From assembly GCA_030770545.1 (NCBI GenBank), contig CM061097.1, forward strand, positions 3,224,501-3,288,500: a DNA stretch of 64,000 nucleotides, read 5' to 3'. A model generated the notes under the pieces. The model worked only from the letters and a program-made list of their open reading frames with translations, ran no database searches and was not told the DNA's origin. The position numbers and the translations under genes are program-made. Below are positions 63,101-64,000 of the stretch, in pieces. The DNA comes from Macropodus opercularis (Eukaryota > Chordata > Actinopteri > Anabantiformes > Osphronemidae). Position 1 is the first letter of the stretch, and every line of letters starts with the position of its first letter.

Positions 63101-64000
63101 GCACGACTACGAGACTTTGTGACCCTGAAGTTTCCACCTGGATTTCCTGTTAAAATCGGTCTGTGGCACAATACACTTGAAAATACACTTTAAGGCCTCG
63201 TTGCCAACTGTTTTTACATCTTGTGTGTTATTTCCTTACAGAGATTCCGCTGTTTCATGTGCTAAACGCCAGAATTACATTTGGCAGTGTAAATAAATCC
63301 AGTACTGAGGAGGAGGCAAACCCAACACCAGCAGCAACGCCAACATCCTCAGGAGATGATGAAGAAGCTGCAGGTAACAACGCAGCCTATTTACCAAACG
63401 TACAAAAGGATTCTCTGATTTGTGAATGGCTGTTCTTTTTGGTCCGTACAGGGCTGGCTCCTTTTCAGGTGTCTCCCTCAGTGTTTGAGGTACCTGACAG
63501 CTACCACCGCAGAGGAGGCAGCCGCCACACTCCTATGTCCAGCAACGATGAGGAACTCTTGCAGTTTGCCATCCATCAGAGTCTCCTTGAGTCTCGCAGA
63601 GCCCCAAGCCAGGTTATAGCATTCATATAGCAAATCTGTTATTAGTGTTTTTCCCAGTTTTGATTTCACAGCTCATTGCGTCTCATGTAATAATTCACTG
63701 GTTATGGTATGTTTATCATTGTAGGAGAGGAGCTGGGATGATGCTGAAGGAGATGTGATAACTAGTAGCCAGAGTGACAGGTAGGAATACGTGTTAATGC
63801 GGCTGTCGGGACGTTTGGCTACAGAACTATGCTGTACTGGATCTGATGTTCGTCTGTCCCTGTCATTCTAGGAGCATCCCAGAGGGGGTGCTAGTGGAAT
63901 ATGAAGACACTTCCAGCCCTTCCAGTTCTGTCTCTGTCTCTAGCCCTGACTCTGAGCTCCGCCTGGCCATGGAGCTCTCCGCACGAGCTCAAGAAGAAGA
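60187..64000 (+). CDS. ankrd13a: ankrd13a, ankyrin-repeat/UIM protein, 3'-truncated by window end
   Basis: Endocytic adaptor that binds Lys63-ubiquitinated receptors at the plasma membrane. Exons: 60187-60294, 60741-60876, 61119-61243, 61345-61390, 61684-61827, 61927-62116, 62280-62346, 62429-62510, 62593-62654, 62728-62858, 63001-63158, 63242-63373, 63452-63612, 63725-63780, 63872 to the window end (575 codons plus 2 nt; human 590 aa). Start MSTANVSDDVRAQFPLHSAV; ankyrin repeats with DPRGRTPLHLAVSLGHLESV about 36-110; conserved core MKWEFTSW, GFENMTWIRGRRSYIFKGD, MEVNHDDQVV, SLVEQVTPIIDLMARTSSHF, IPLFHVLNARITFG. Ubiquitin-interacting motifs: EELLQFAIHQSLLES and, at the window edge, ELRLAMELSARAQEE. 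A human-type motif between them (ERAIQESLL) is not found. Intron 6 uses a GC donor (AG|GCAAGA at 62117). Intron 7 is only 82 bp. Confidence 0.95.
60196..60207. promoter_or_regulatory. Palindrome GCTAACGTTAGC at the ankrd13a start
   Basis: A perfect 12-base palindrome that also encodes codons 4-7 region of Ankrd13a (Ala-Asn-Val-Ser). Half-sites GCTAAC or GTTAGC recur on both sides of the divergent promoter. As I recall, such words are frequent near percomorph transcription starts; the binding factor is unknown to me. Confidence 0.35.
60502..60522. repeat. (GAT)n microsatellite
   Basis: Six to seven trinucleotide units in ankrd13a intron 1. Confidence 0.85.

Noticed and set aside
1..64000. RNA genes, CRISPR arrays or viral genes
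   Set aside because: No tRNA cloverleaf, rRNA block, regularly spaced direct repeats or recognisable reverse transcriptase, integrase or capsid-like frame was seen on either strand by eye; a tRNAscan/Infernal run would be decisive.

Overview
The window is vertebrate nuclear DNA, almost certainly from a percomorph-like teleost fish. Genes are split into many short exons with GT-AG borders, introns are compact, CA/TG and CAG/CAA microsatellites are scattered, and the predicted proteins are close to human proteins recognised from memory. No bacterial, viral or CRISPR features were seen. The window carries six orthologous genes in the order and orientation of human chromosome 12q24.11: fam222a (+), trpv4 (-), gltp (-), tchp (+), git2 (-), ankrd13a (+).

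Layout. 1-3733 is upstream or 5'-intron sequence of fam222a. fam222a has a 97-nt first coding exon at 3780-3876, a 15-kb intron, and one large exon at 18853-20318 (520 aa). Convergent to it, after about 8 kb of intergenic and 3'-UTR sequence, lies trpv4 (15 exons, 29381-35974, with an unresolved start further 5'). gltp (5 exons, 209 aa, 39273-41705, -) and tchp (12 exons, 499 aa, 42712-46222, +) are head to head about 1 kb apart. tchp and git2 (20 exons, 758 aa, 47881-58618, -) are tail to tail, with candidate poly(A) signals only about 15 bp apart. git2 and ankrd13a (15 exons visible, 575 aa plus 2 nt, 60187 to the window end) are head to head over about 1.6 kb. For trpv4 (from its large exon), gltp, tchp, git2 and fam222a, splice phases close exactly across every junction and the lengths fit the human proteins.

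Function. The genes are not a pathway. They are an amyloid-associated aggregation protein (Fam222a), an osmo/thermosensitive cation channel (Trpv4), a glycolipid transfer protein (Gltp), a keratin/centriole scaffold (Trichoplein), an ArfGAP adhesion scaffold (Git2) and a ubiquitin-binding endocytic adaptor (Ankrd13a). Their shared order is ancestral synteny, and the divergent pairs may share promoters.

I found no undescribed system. The points most worth checking are: lineage-specific poly-Gln and poly-His tracts in Fam222a; loss of the proline-rich motif, the glycosylation sequon and the C-terminal tail in Trpv4, plus its unclear start; two GC-AG introns (git2, ankrd13a); a missing ubiquitin-interacting motif in Ankrd13a; palindromic GCTAAC/GTTAGC elements clustered around the git2-ankrd13a promoter; and conserved-looking noncoding stretches in the large fam222a intron. 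Human sequences were compared from memory only; no search was run.
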